A DNA stretch of 64,000 nt from Halonatronum saccharophilum DSM 13868. GTDB lineage: Bacteria; Bacillota; Halanaerobiia; Halobacteroidales; Halobacteroidaceae. The notes under the pieces are model-generated. The model ran no database searches and was not told the DNA's origin. It worked only from the letters and a program-made list of their open reading frames with translations. Shown piece by piece: positions 52,266 through 59,713 of this stretch. The stretch's first letter is position 1. Each line of letters starts with the position of its first letter. The stretch covers positions 8,843 through 72,842 of the forward strand of contig NZ_KI912097.1 in the NCBI RefSeq assembly GCF_000517025.1, in the 5' to 3' direction. Position numbers and translations under genes: made by a program.

Positions 52266-53497
52266 TTTGTTTTTCCAGTACTAAGATAAAGTTAATTATA
52301 GTTGCTGTCTTTCTTTTATTATTAGTAGGATCCTCTTTTGCTACTTTGGTTATAAAGGGCAATGATATTTTATTTTGTGAGGAAGTAGTATCTTCCTTTT
52401 ATGAGGATGATAGTTATATCTCTAAAGGCAGCGTTAGATTGAGAAATTTTTTATTATACTCTCCTTTTAGCACTGGAGTAGATTACATATTTAATACTAA
52501 GGATTATAAGGTTAAAAAGAAGGTAGAAGAAGGGGTAGAGAGGGTATTTGCTACTTCAGTTCCAGAAGGTTTATTAATAAATGATGTTGAAGAAATAATT
52601 CAAAATATCGGTTATAAAGAAGGGGTCGTTTATTTTAATCTTGCACCTAAGGTAGATAAATTTGAGGTTATGGAACATTTTTTTATTGTCAATTCTCTTT
52701 TAAAGCTAACAGCCAGTTTTAATGAGGTAGAGTTGGTTCAGTTTTTAGTTGATGGGGTGGAGAGTAACCTATCACCTTATCTAAATTTAAAAAAACCAAT
52801 TAAGGCAAGAAGGACTAAAGGTGCTAAGGTAGCAATTATTATTGATGACTTTGGTAATCATGCTAAAGGGACAGAGGATATGTTTAAGTTAGACCAACAG
52901 ATTACAGCAGCAGTCATTCCCTTTAAGGAGCGGTCTAGAGAGGAAGCCTTAATAGCTAAGGAGAAGGGTTTTGATGTGATAATTCATCTACCTATGGAGC
53001 CAAATAAAGGGAAGATGAGTTGGCTTGGGAGTAAACCTATATTAACATCCTTATCTGATGATGAGATTAAGAAGAGGATGGAAGCTGCTATTGAGGATCT
53101 TGGAGTAGCTATAGGGTTTAATAATCATACAGGTTCTAAGGCTACAGCAGATAGAAGAGTGATGAGGGCTGTTTTAGAGGTGGCAAAGGAGTATGATTTA
53201 ATTGCTATAGATAGCAAGACCAGTGGAGAGTCTGTAGTAGAAGAGGTATGCAAAGAACTTGGAGTCAGGTATCTAGAAAGGGATATCTTCTTAGATGGTA
53301 GAAGAGATTATGGTGAGGTTAGAGATGCGACACTCTTATTGACAGGTCAGGCCATAAAAAGAGGAAGTGCTATAGGGATTGGCCATGTTGGCCCGCATGG
53401 TGGCGATGTAACAAGTAGGGTCTTAAAGGAGTTACTACCCTCTTTAGAGGAGATTGGAATCGAAGTAGTTGGGGTAAGTAAGCTGGTAGGTTATTGA
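52262..53497 (+). CDS. GerMN domain fused to divergent polysaccharide deacetylase
   Basis: 411 residues, TTG 52262 overlapping cwlD, with GGAGGTGAG at the end of that gene. A signal peptide or anchor (about 8-28) is followed by a GerMN-like domain (about 85-170: VYFNLAPKVDKFEVMEH to VELVQFLVDGVES). Then comes the divergent deacetylase domain (PF04748: VAIIIDDFGNHAKGTEDM, VIIHLPMEP, FNNHTGSKATADRRVM, GIGHVGPHGG). GerM is involved in spore germination and cortex assembly. The fusion and cwlD coupling suggest a cortex or peptidoglycan role. Confidence 0.85.
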   Translation: MICFSSTKIKLIIVAVFLLLLVGSSFATLVIKGNDILFCEEVVSSFYEDDSYISKGSVRLRNFLLYSPFSTGVDYIFNTKDYKVKKKVEEGVERVFATSVPEGLLINDVEEIIQNIGYKEGVVYFNLAPKVDKFEVMEHFFIVNSLLKLTASFNEVELVQFLVDGVESNLSPYLNLKKPIKARRTKGAKVAIIIDDFGNHAKGTEDMFKLDQQITAAVIPFKERSREEALIAKEKGFDVIIHLPMEPNKGKMSWLGSKPILTSLSDDEIKKRMEAAIEDLGVAIGFNNHTGSKATADRRVMRAVLEVAKEYDLIAIDSKTSGESVVEEVCKELGVRYLERDIFLDGRRDYGEVRDATLLLTGQAIKRGSAIGIGHVGPHGGDVTSRVLKELLPSLEEIGIEVVGVSKLVGY

Positions 53498-53502
53498 ATT
53501 TT

Positions 53503-53532
53503 GTAACAAAATCCTTCCTAAAACATAGATTG
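53503..53532 (+). promoter_or_regulatory. Sigma-K-like promoter 1
   Basis: GTAACA (53503-53508), 15 bases, CATAGATTG (53524-53532). Bacillus sigma-K promoters have AC at -35 and CATAnnnTA at -10 with 16-17 bases between AC and CATA. AC to CATA is 16 here. Confidence 0.65.
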
Positions 53533-53561
53533 TATTAGAAGAGCTAAAAGGAGGGATAAAG

Positions 53562-53663
53562 GTGGAAGATTATCAAGGAGCAGGAGCACAGCCTTACTTA
53601 GGAGGAAGCTATGTCTTTGTTATCTTTTTAATTTTGATTCTATTAGTACTAGGCTTATGGTAA
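53562..53663 (+). CDS. 33-residue hydrophobic peptide, YjcZ-like (copy 1)
   Basis: GTG 53562 with AAAGGAGGGATAAAG. MEDYQGAGAQPYLGGSY leads to a single membrane segment FVIFLILILLVLGLW at the extreme C-terminus. Its four relatives downstream share this tail. It recalls the YjcZ-type small sporulation proteins, and the promoter resembles sigma-K sites. The product would be a one-helix membrane peptide made late in the mother cell. Confidence 0.75.
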   Translation: MEDYQGAGAQPYLGGSYVFVIFLILILLVLGLW

Positions 53664-53746
53664 ATTTTCACAATGTATATTGTCATAAACTGGAGGAGCT
53701 CTATTAGGGGCTCTTCTTATCTTTATATTTTTTGAAAGAAAAATTA

Positions 53747-53777
53747 GTAACAGTCTCTATTAATTGTGCATAAATTG
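53747..53777 (+). promoter_or_regulatory. Sigma-K-like promoter 2
   Basis: GTAACA (53747-53752), 16 bases, CATAAATTG (53769-53777). Confidence 0.62.
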
Positions 53778-53807
53778 TATTAAAGAAGAGGAAAGGAGTG
53801 ATTAAAA

Positions 53808-53897
53808 ATGACATGTAAAGGTGGAGTAGGAGTTTATGATCAACTTGCTTTTGTGCTCTTCTTAATCTTAATTTTATTAATATTAGGTATGTTTTAA
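53808..53897 (+). CDS. 29-residue hydrophobic peptide, YjcZ-like (copy 2)
   Basis: ATG 53808 with GAAAGGAGTGATTAAAA. MTCKGGVGVYDQLAFVLFLI is followed by the shared ILLILGMF membrane tail. It has a short, Gly-rich N-terminus with one cysteine. A hairpin follows (53908-53929). Confidence 0.75.
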   Translation: MTCKGGVGVYDQLAFVLFLILILLILGMF

Positions 53898-53907
53898 TCT
53901 ACGTTAA

Positions 53908-53929
53908 GGAGGGGAAAAGTCTCCCCTCT
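53908..53929 (+). terminator. Hairpin after copy 2
   Basis: GGAGGGGA / TCCCCTCT stem with a short loop; the T-tail starts 14 bases later. Confidence 0.6.
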
Positions 53930-53947
53930 CTTAAATAAAATCTTTTT

Positions 53948-53989
53948 TTTATCTTTTTAATTTTGATCCTATTGGTATTAGGAGCTTAG
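53948..53989 (+). pseudogene. Degenerate copy of the hydrophobic peptide tail
   Basis: A frame of FIFLILILLVLGA then TAG, identical in pattern to the conserved tail of the functional copies, follows a T-run directly. It lacks a start codon, a ribosome site and a promoter. It looks like a truncated former member of the array. Confidence 0.65.
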
Positions 53990-54063
53990 TAATCGTTTAG
54001 CAAAGTTAGGGGGAGGATAGTTTTTCTCTGCTTTGCTCTTCTACATATCCGTTTTTCTTCTCT

Positions 54064-54104
54064 AAAAGCCTCTAGGTTATTTAAATTGGACCAGAGGCTT
54101 TTTT
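54064..54104 (+). terminator. Hairpin before promoter 3
   Basis: AAAAGCCTCT / AGAGGCTTTT stem (54064-54073 with 54093-54102) and a few T's. It isolates the next peptide unit. Confidence 0.8.
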
Positions 54105-54112
54105 AAAATATT

Positions 54113-54142
54113 GTAACATAACTGATTTTAAAGCATAATATA
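54113..54142 (+). promoter_or_regulatory. Sigma-K-like promoter 3
   Basis: GTAACA (54113-54118), 15 bases, CATAATATA (54134-54142), an exact CATAnnnTA. Confidence 0.7.
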
Positions 54143-54173
54143 TATCGAAATAAGGAAAGGGGGAAGTTAGAAG

Positions 54174-54269
54174 GTGGAAGAGTTACAAGGTTTAATAAGA
54201 AGATATCGTAGTGAAATAGCTTTTACTCTTTTTTTAATCTTGATATTATTAGTATTAGGAGTATGGTAA
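54174..54269 (+). CDS. 31-residue hydrophobic peptide, YjcZ-like (copy 3)
   Basis: GTG 54174 behind AAGGAAAGGGGGAAG. A basic N-terminus MEELQGLIRRYRSE is followed by the helix IAFTLFLILILLVLGVW. It shares the M-E-(D/E)-L-Q start with copy 4. Its terminator is at 54286. Confidence 0.75.
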   Translation: MEELQGLIRRYRSEIAFTLFLILILLVLGVW

Positions 54270-54285
54270 GAGCAATAAATTGAGA

Positions 54286-54315
54286 AAAGAGGAGGAAAAA
54301 TTCCTCTTCTTTTTT
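54286..54315 (+). terminator. Hairpin after copy 3
   Basis: AAGAGGA / TCCTCTT stem followed by CTTTTTT. Confidence 0.8.
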
Positions 54316-54358
54316 ATAGGATAATGATTCTAATATTTAATTATATTCAATAAAAAAT

Positions 54359-54388
54359 GTAACAGAATTTATTTAATCACATAAACTA
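54359..54388 (+). promoter_or_regulatory. Sigma-K-like promoter 4
   Basis: GTAACA (54359-54364), 15 bases, CATAAACTA (54380-54388), an exact CATAnnnTA. Confidence 0.7.
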
Positions 54389-54415
54389 TAGAGAAGAAGA
54401 AAGGAGGGGTGAATG

Positions 54416-54511
54416 ATGGAAGATCTGCAAGGAGTGCTTAAAAAATATCATGGTCAGATTGCCTTTGTTCTCTTCCTAATTTTAATATTATTAATATTAG
54501 GAGTTTGGTAA
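54416..54511 (+). CDS. 31-residue hydrophobic peptide, YjcZ-like (copy 4)
   Basis: ATG 54416 (ATG 54413 is adjacent; 54416 fits the M-E start of its relatives) behind AAAGGAGGGG. MEDLQGVLKKYHGQIAFVLF is followed by LILILLILGVW. It has a basic N-terminus and a C-terminal helix. Terminator at 54524. Confidence 0.75.
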   Translation: MEDLQGVLKKYHGQIAFVLFLILILLILGVW

Positions 54512-54523
54512 TAATATTAAAAA

Positions 54524-54551
54524 GGAGAGAAGTATTAACTCTTCTCTCCTA
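54524..54551 (+). terminator. Hairpin after copy 4
   Basis: GGAGAGAAG / CTTCTCTCC stem (54524-54532 with 54541-54549). The T-tail is poor. Confidence 0.7.
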
Positions 54552-54572
54552 CATATCTTCTTCTTTATTAAA

Positions 54573-54602
54573 AAAAGCCAAGGCAATTTTGCCTTGGCTT
54601 TT
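54573..54602. terminator. Bidirectional hairpin between peptide array and minus-strand gene
   Basis: AAAAGCCAAGGC / GCCTTGGCTTTT stem (54573-54584 with 54591-54602), with A's on the left and T's on the right. It can serve the minus-strand small gene. Confidence 0.85.
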
Positions 54603-54617
54603 GGACTTGAAAGCAGA

Positions 54618-54776
54618 TTAGTGTTTATACCAATCCATCATCTTTTGACTCAATTTGCCTAACATAAAGGCACCAGCTGCTACAGCTGCGACCTTAGAAT
54701 AGAATCTGCTAGGATCGGTATTTAGAAGCCTTTCATCCATTCTCCTTTTTGTTTCAAAGACGGATCTAGGTCTCAT
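54618..54776 (-). CDS. 52-residue small protein, unknown
   Basis: Minus strand, ATG at 54776 with AAGGGAGGATAAAAA. MRPRSVFETKRRMDERLL is basic, then SKVAAVAAGAFMLGKL is a short hydrophobic patch, then a tail ending DWYKH. It could be a small membrane-associated or spore protein. No family is recognised. Confidence 0.65.
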   Translation of the reverse strand: MRPRSVFETKRRMDERLLNTDPSRFYSKVAAVAAGAFMLGKLSQKMMDWYKH

Positions 54777-54864
54777 TTTTTATCCTCCCTTCCAAGCTAT
54801 TATTATAATTACCGAAAATAGAGCATAATATTCAATGACTAAAGAGAAGAATTTTAATTTTATG

Positions 54865-54905
54865 TGATTTAAATCAAAGACAAGAGGTACTATTAATGGA
54901 ATAAT
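54865..54905 (+). promoter_or_regulatory. Crp/Fnr-type site and class II promoter of the methyltransferase
   Basis: TGATTT / AAATCA (54865-54876), in the context ATGTGATTTAAATCAAA, is nearly identical to the site at 20024. A -10-like AATAAT (54900-54905) sits exactly where a start site 41.5 bases downstream of the palindrome centre requires it. There is no -35. Confidence 0.62.
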
Positions 54906-54960
54906 GAGGTGAGAGTTAGTAAAAATAAATTTGAATTAATTTTATTTAGGAGGGGTTCAA

Positions 54961-55677
54961 ATGAAATTTTATCAAGAGTTTACTAAATATTATGATGATA
55001 TATTCCCTTTTAAAGAGAAAACCTATGACTTTTTAAAAGAAGATCTAAAAGAAAATGCTAGGGTATTAGATATCGCTACTGGGAGCGGAAATTATTCGAT
55101 AGCGTTGGCCCAAGATGGGTATAAGGTATCGGGGATAGATTTAAGCTCTGGAATGATTAATTTAGCCAAAAGTAAATCCGAAGGTTTAGATATTGACTTT
55201 AAATTGGGAGATATGAAGGAGATATCAACTCTCTATAGTGGAGAGAAATTTGATTTTATTTTCTGTATCGGAAATTCTTTAGTGCATTTAGACAGCAGAA
55301 GGGAGATTAAAGAGGTATTAAAGAGTATATATTCTCTTTTGAAGCAGGATGGAAATTTGATAATACAAATAGTTAATTATGATAGAATATTGGATTTAGA
55401 AATAAATAAACTACCTACAATAAGTAATCAAGAAACTGGGGTTAAATTGATTAGAAATTATAAACTAGGAGTGGAAAAGGTAGAATTTGAGACGGAGTTA
55501 AAGAGCAAAGAGGGCAATTTTGAAAATTCTGTAGCTCTGCTTCCTTTAAGATCTAAAGAATTAAAGGAAATCTTAGGTGAAATAGGTTTTGATAATATAA
55601 AGTTATTTGGTGGTTTTGATAGGAGTAGCTATAAACCTTTAGAATCTTTTCCTTTAGTTATAAAAGCTAAAAGATAA
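54961..55677 (+). CDS. SAM-dependent class I methyltransferase
   Basis: 238 residues behind TTAGGAGGGG. Motif I is VLDIATGSGNYSIALA, the acidic loop GIDLSSGMINLAK follows, and motif IV is IFCIGNSLVHLD. The fold is the small-molecule/unknown-substrate group with a small lid domain near the C-terminus. The Crp/Fnr-type promoter shared with hcp and the hemerythrin operon suggests a role in the same stress or anaerobic response; the substrate is not known. Confidence 0.88.
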   Translation: MKFYQEFTKYYDDIFPFKEKTYDFLKEDLKENARVLDIATGSGNYSIALAQDGYKVSGIDLSSGMINLAKSKSEGLDIDFKLGDMKEISTLYSGEKFDFIFCIGNSLVHLDSRREIKEVLKSIYSLLKQDGNLIIQIVNYDRILDLEINKLPTISNQETGVKLIRNYKLGVEKVEFETELKSKEGNFENSVALLPLRSKELKEILGEIGFDNIKLFGGFDRSSYKPLESFPLVIKAKR

Positions 55678-55679
55678 CA

Positions 55680-55729
55680 TTAAATTAAAGAGGAAATTAG
55701 ACATATGTCTAATTTCCTCTTTAATTTAA
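55680..55729. terminator. 50-base perfect palindrome between convergent genes
   Basis: 25-bp perfect arms around CATATG. It begins three bases after the methyltransferase stop and includes the stop of the convergent gene. It likely terminates both. Confidence 0.88.
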
Positions 55730-56983
55730 TGTATGAGGCAAACTACGATAAGCCAAATCTATTCTTAGACTTTCATTTCCCTCGATATTATGTTCTAATT
55801 TAAATTGATTCAAGAGATTCTTCCAGTTATCATCAGACATTGACTGGTATTCCCCTTTAATTCTTTTAAGGCGTAATTCTTTTAATGAAGGATATTTCTT
55901 CTCTAGGTTTTGGCTCATCTGAAAGCTCCTTTCGTTAACTTTAAATTTAAGTTGATTATTAATATCGGTTAAGGTGGAGTACTTGGCTATCGTCCACAAG
56001 GTTTTTATTCTTATTTCTGGATCTATTAGAACTTCATTTTTTAAGATTTGAAGTGGTTTAGAGTAAGAGTCAATCTTCTTATTGAACAGGTGCCAAATGA
56101 AATTATTCAAGGCTAGCTCATCCTTGCTTATATCAATAATATTCAACATATGTATCATTTTACCTTCTTTTTTAGCAAATAAAATCCCAAACTCTTTATT
56201 TAAAAAGCTTAAGGGTATGCTTTTACCTGGAGGGTAATATAGTAATACAGCTATTACTTTCTTTAATTGTAGGTACTTTTTAGGGAAAAATACTTCTAGA
56301 AGGTCAAATATTATTTCTTGATCTTTCTTAGTTAACCATTTTTTAAAACTATCATTTAACATTAAATTTTCACTCAATAAGCTTTTTTTATTACTATAGT
56401 AAAGGATACAATTTAATAATTGTTCAGATGAAATCTCACTTTGGTTGATATCTTTTAAATAATCCAAAAGCATTATTTTTCGTGCTTTTTTATTACTTTC
56501 ATTTAATCTATCCAAGTATGCAAAAGATAGTACTAAGTAAGTAGAGAAGGGAACTTTAATTGTTGCTCTTTTATTTTGTGTAGACAAATTAATCTTTTTA
56601 ACTTTTTTAGTAAAGGGTAGAGATTTTTTTTCTTTGCCTTTGAATTTTTTGCTTAAGATATTTCTTAGATCCCAAGGGAGGTGGCAGAATTCTTTATCTT
56701 CATAAATCAGCCCTGTCTTCCTTAGTTCTTCATATACCTCTTGGTCTAAACTATTTTTATTAATTGATTGGGTCAATGTTAACCTTTTGATTAAATCTTT
56801 TGACTTAGAAGATAGGTTTTCATTGATTATATAATCTAGATAATTAGGGTTTAGTAATTTTTGACTTATCTTTTTACTTATCCATCTTTTTGAGAATTTG
56901 GGATCAAAACAAATATTATGCTTATTGGAGATAAGAGATAGATTCTTTTTATCGCTTCTCTCTAAATATTCTAGCAAGTTCAT
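55721..56983 (-). CDS. Unknown 420-residue cytosolic protein
   Basis: Minus strand, ATG preceded by AAAGGAGGCTTTATT. The sequence is lysine- and leucine-rich and mostly helical. The N-terminus (MNLLEYLERSDKKNLSLIS) and a segment LNPNYLDYIINENLSSKS may form a winged-helix region. The last 100 residues look like a wyl/helicase-associated C-terminal fold at best. I see no catalytic motif, signal peptide or membrane helix. It is followed at lower coordinates by a convergent methyltransferase and lies next to the Mrr-like gene, so a host-defence context is possible but not shown. Confidence 0.7.
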   Translation of the reverse strand: MNLLEYLERSDKKNLSLISNKHNICFDPKFSKRWISKKISQKLLNPNYLDYIINENLSSKSKDLIKRLTLTQSINKNSLDQEVYEELRKTGLIYEDKEFCHLPWDLRNILSKKFKGKEKKSLPFTKKVKKINLSTQNKRATIKVPFSTYLVLSFAYLDRLNESNKKARKIMLLDYLKDINQSEISSEQLLNCILYYSNKKSLLSENLMLNDSFKKWLTKKDQEIIFDLLEVFFPKKYLQLKKVIAVLLYYPPGKSIPLSFLNKEFGILFAKKEGKMIHMLNIIDISKDELALNNFIWHLFNKKIDSYSKPLQILKNEVLIDPEIRIKTLWTIAKYSTLTDINNQLKFKVNERSFQMSQNLEKKYPSLKELRLKRIKGEYQSMSDDNWKNLLNQFKLEHNIEGNESLRIDLAYRSLPHTLN

Positions 56984-57156
56984 AATAAAGCCTCCTTTAT
57001 TAAATCTTAGTTACTATAATATTTATGCATTATTATAGCTCTACATTACTCTTAATATGGAGGCTTTATTATAACAGAGTATAAAGTGTGATTTTATTAC
57101 TGGTAATCAGTCATAAGTTAAAAGATTTGGAAACTGTAGTTCTTGATTTTGTCTGA

Positions 57157-58377
57157 TTAAATTGGATCTATTATCTCTTCAAGAAAGATGGATACTTTGG
57201 AGAGCTCTTTGCTTAAATTTTCTCTATTCCAAAGGGTAACTTTATTTCCTTTGCTTCGGGCCAACTCAATGGCAGCAGGGCTGAAGTGACTATTTGTAAC
57301 TATCATAGCTCCGTTACATTCATAATAAGCTCTTGCACTTAAAACCTCTTGCACTGCTTTATTTCCAACATTACCTTTATACCTCTTAGCTTGAATTACT
57401 ATCTTATCATTTTCTTTTTCTATTATTAAATCTGCGCCTTGGTCTCCACGACACCCAATTAAGGTTGTTTTATAACCTAGTTTTGTAAATAATAATTTAA
57501 GGAATAATTCAAATTCTTCCCCAGAAAGTTGATCAATAGTTGAGAGGGTAATAGGAGTCACCTTCTTTGTTCTTCCTTCTGCCATAGCTCTATAAATAGA
57601 TTGAGCCTCTCTTGTAAGGGATATATATTCAATTTCCTCTTCAATCTTTATTTCAAGCTCCTCTTCATCTAAGGAAATATCCAGATTTTTAGCTAATTCT
57701 TTAAGATAGCTTATATAACTTAAATCATCTTCAAAGGTATTTACATATGCAGTGGCTAAATCTGAAGTTGATCCGCCGTTTTTGAGGTGAAGGTTTTTTT
57801 CAAAAAAGTAATCATAAAAATCTTTCTGTTTTTCAATTTTTAGAATAGACATTATTGAGCTAAGTGCTTTATCTCTACTGATTTTTATATTCATCTTATC
57901 TAAGATATAAATTAAAGCCTTAAGGTCCTTTTCATAATCATCCTCTTCTTTTAGGGGAATACGAAAGGAGGTTGATAACCTTCCTCTAATAAAGGAGAGG
58001 ATAAGTTCTTCTAAGATTAGATTTACTAATACATTTTTTCTAAGAGTAATATCTTCTTCTTTTAAATTTTTTTGTAGAGAAGATAAATTTTTAGAGATAC
58101 CCTCTATCTCATCTAAGTTTTCAGGACTACTATTAAAAAAATAATCGATAAATTTTTTAATATGGGGTCGGGCCAAGTCTATATGCCTCTCTTCTTCTTT
58201 AGCCTTTTGCTTTCTAGCTACAAATATAGCTCCTATTCCAGTTACTAAAAGGGTATGATAGGGGTAGAGAACCAGCGAAAAACCTATTGTAATCGCAAGA
58301 ATAGAAGCTAAGGTGAGAAGTAGATACTTGCGAACTGGACTTAAATCAAAGCTAAAGTTTGAAAAATAATCAATCAT
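57157..58377 (-). CDS. Membrane-anchored Mrr-type restriction endonuclease-like protein
   Basis: 406 residues on the minus strand. Two hydrophobic segments (about 16-36, 40-55) are followed by a long helical middle part. The C-terminal nuclease fold (about 275-395) has QLSGEEFELFLKLLFTKLGY, the catalytic Asp in GDQGADLII (about 316) and QAKRY (about 329-333), the D-X-(E/Q)-X-K core of the Mrr_cat family. The membrane anchor is like that of a subset of these proteins. Mrr nucleases cut modified DNA; this one is not linked to a methylase here. Confidence 0.85.
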   Translation of the reverse strand: MIDYFSNFSFDLSPVRKYLLLTLASILAITIGFSLVLYPYHTLLVTGIGAIFVARKQKAKEEERHIDLARPHIKKFIDYFFNSSPENLDEIEGISKNLSSLQKNLKEEDITLRKNVLVNLILEELILSFIRGRLSTSFRIPLKEEDDYEKDLKALIYILDKMNIKISRDKALSSIMSILKIEKQKDFYDYFFEKNLHLKNGGSTSDLATAYVNTFEDDLSYISYLKELAKNLDISLDEEELEIKIEEEIEYISLTREAQSIYRAMAEGRTKKVTPITLSTIDQLSGEEFELFLKLLFTKLGYKTTLIGCRGDQGADLIIEKENDKIVIQAKRYKGNVGNKAVQEVLSARAYYECNGAMIVTNSHFSPAAIELARSKGNKVTLWNRENLSKELSKVSIFLEEIIDPI

Positions 58378-58639
58378 TCAAATCAACTCCTGTTTTTAAT
58401 AGTTGTTAGCCGATAGTTATACCACTAAATTATTATCTCCAAGTGATTAATTTCTATACATTTTATAAATGAGGGTTATAAGTATTATATTGCTATATCA
58501 TAAAAGACCTGCAGGGAAAGTTTCTAATCAAACTTGATAAATAAAGCATCTATGGTATAATTATTTTAATTGCAAAAATAGAATAATTTACTTTCAGTTT
58601 GGGATTTAATATATTTAAATAGAGCTTAGGGAGGTTTAT

Positions 58640-59587
58640 ATGGAATATAAATATGAAGATAAACTAAGGGAGAAGACTGGTGGATTTATAAAAGAGTTGA
58701 AGAAAGAAGGTCTTAAAGGTGAGATTGATCAGATAAGAGATTATATGTTAAAGCTTGCTATTAGAGATGAAAAGAAATCTTATGGAAGGTTAACAATCTA
58801 TTACAGCCCTACCAAGGATGCTTATACTTTAAAAGAAAATGAACTAACAGGTGAAAAAATCTATAATCAATTAAGATCTATTTGGACTGGGGCCCCTATC
58901 AATAATCTATATAAAGCCTATGTAGATGGTTCTTATATTAATGGTGGAATAGGTTATGGTATTGTGATCTTAAAAGGAGAAGAAGTGGTAGAAGAGCTAT
59001 TTGGTCCAGTCACCAGTCCTTTAGCCCAAAGTTCACGTCAAGTTGGTGGAGAGTTGGTAGCTGTAGAAGAGGCTTTAAAGTGGTGTAAGAAGAAAGGGAT
59101 AAAAGAGTTAGAGGTATATTATGATCTAAAGAATATAAAAAAGTGGGCAACTGGAGAATATAAAGCAAATATTCCTTTGACTAAGAATTTTAAGTCCTTT
59201 ATCGATAAATCTAGAATTAAGATTACTTGGCATAAGGTTAAAGCCCATTCAGGGGTTAAATGGAATGAGCGAGCCGATGAACTAGCAAAGAAAGGCGCAG
59301 GAGAGGTTAAGGGAGGAAAGGGTAATAAGCTAGTTAAAGACCTTGAGCAGAAGGCAGAGGAGTTTACAGATTATATACAAAGGAGAGGTTTCTCAGCAAC
59401 TTTTAAGGGTATATATAATAGTAACTGTGCAAAATTAGCTATATCAACAGGAGTTGATGATATAGGACATATGAATATTTATAATACTAAAAAGTTGAGT
59501 CTAATTCCTAAGTATCATGAACTAGTAGATAAGTCTTATCAAGATGAGTTAGAGAGTCTTTGGAAGTCTTTTGTAATAGATTGCTAA
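58640..59587 (+). CDS. RNase H type 1 domain protein with N- and C-terminal extensions
   Basis: 315 residues behind TTAGGGAGG. The RNase H core (about 90-220) has Asp96 in YVDGSY, Glu138 in GGELVAVEEAL, Asp162 in YYDLKNIKKW and Asp213 in NERADELAKKG, so the catalytic residues are complete. HKVKAHSGVKWNERADELAK is typical of active enzymes. The N-terminal 90 residues and C-terminal 95 residues are not the usual caulimovirus-type domain. It may process RNA-DNA hybrids. Confidence 0.9.
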   Translation: MEYKYEDKLREKTGGFIKELKKEGLKGEIDQIRDYMLKLAIRDEKKSYGRLTIYYSPTKDAYTLKENELTGEKIYNQLRSIWTGAPINNLYKAYVDGSYINGGIGYGIVILKGEEVVEELFGPVTSPLAQSSRQVGGELVAVEEALKWCKKKGIKELEVYYDLKNIKKWATGEYKANIPLTKNFKSFIDKSRIKITWHKVKAHSGVKWNERADELAKKGAGEVKGGKGNKLVKDLEQKAEEFTDYIQRRGFSATFKGIYNSNCAKLAISTGVDDIGHMNIYNTKKLSLIPKYHELVDKSYQDELESLWKSFVIDC

Positions 59588-59713
59588 TTTGTTTTCAAAA
59601 AAACCTAGCTTTTCAAAAGAAAAATTTAATAATTTAAGTATTTATGATAAAATATTACTAAAGGAATTTGTGTTAATTATCTTTACTGGTTATTAGTACA
59701 AAGGAGGGTGCTT

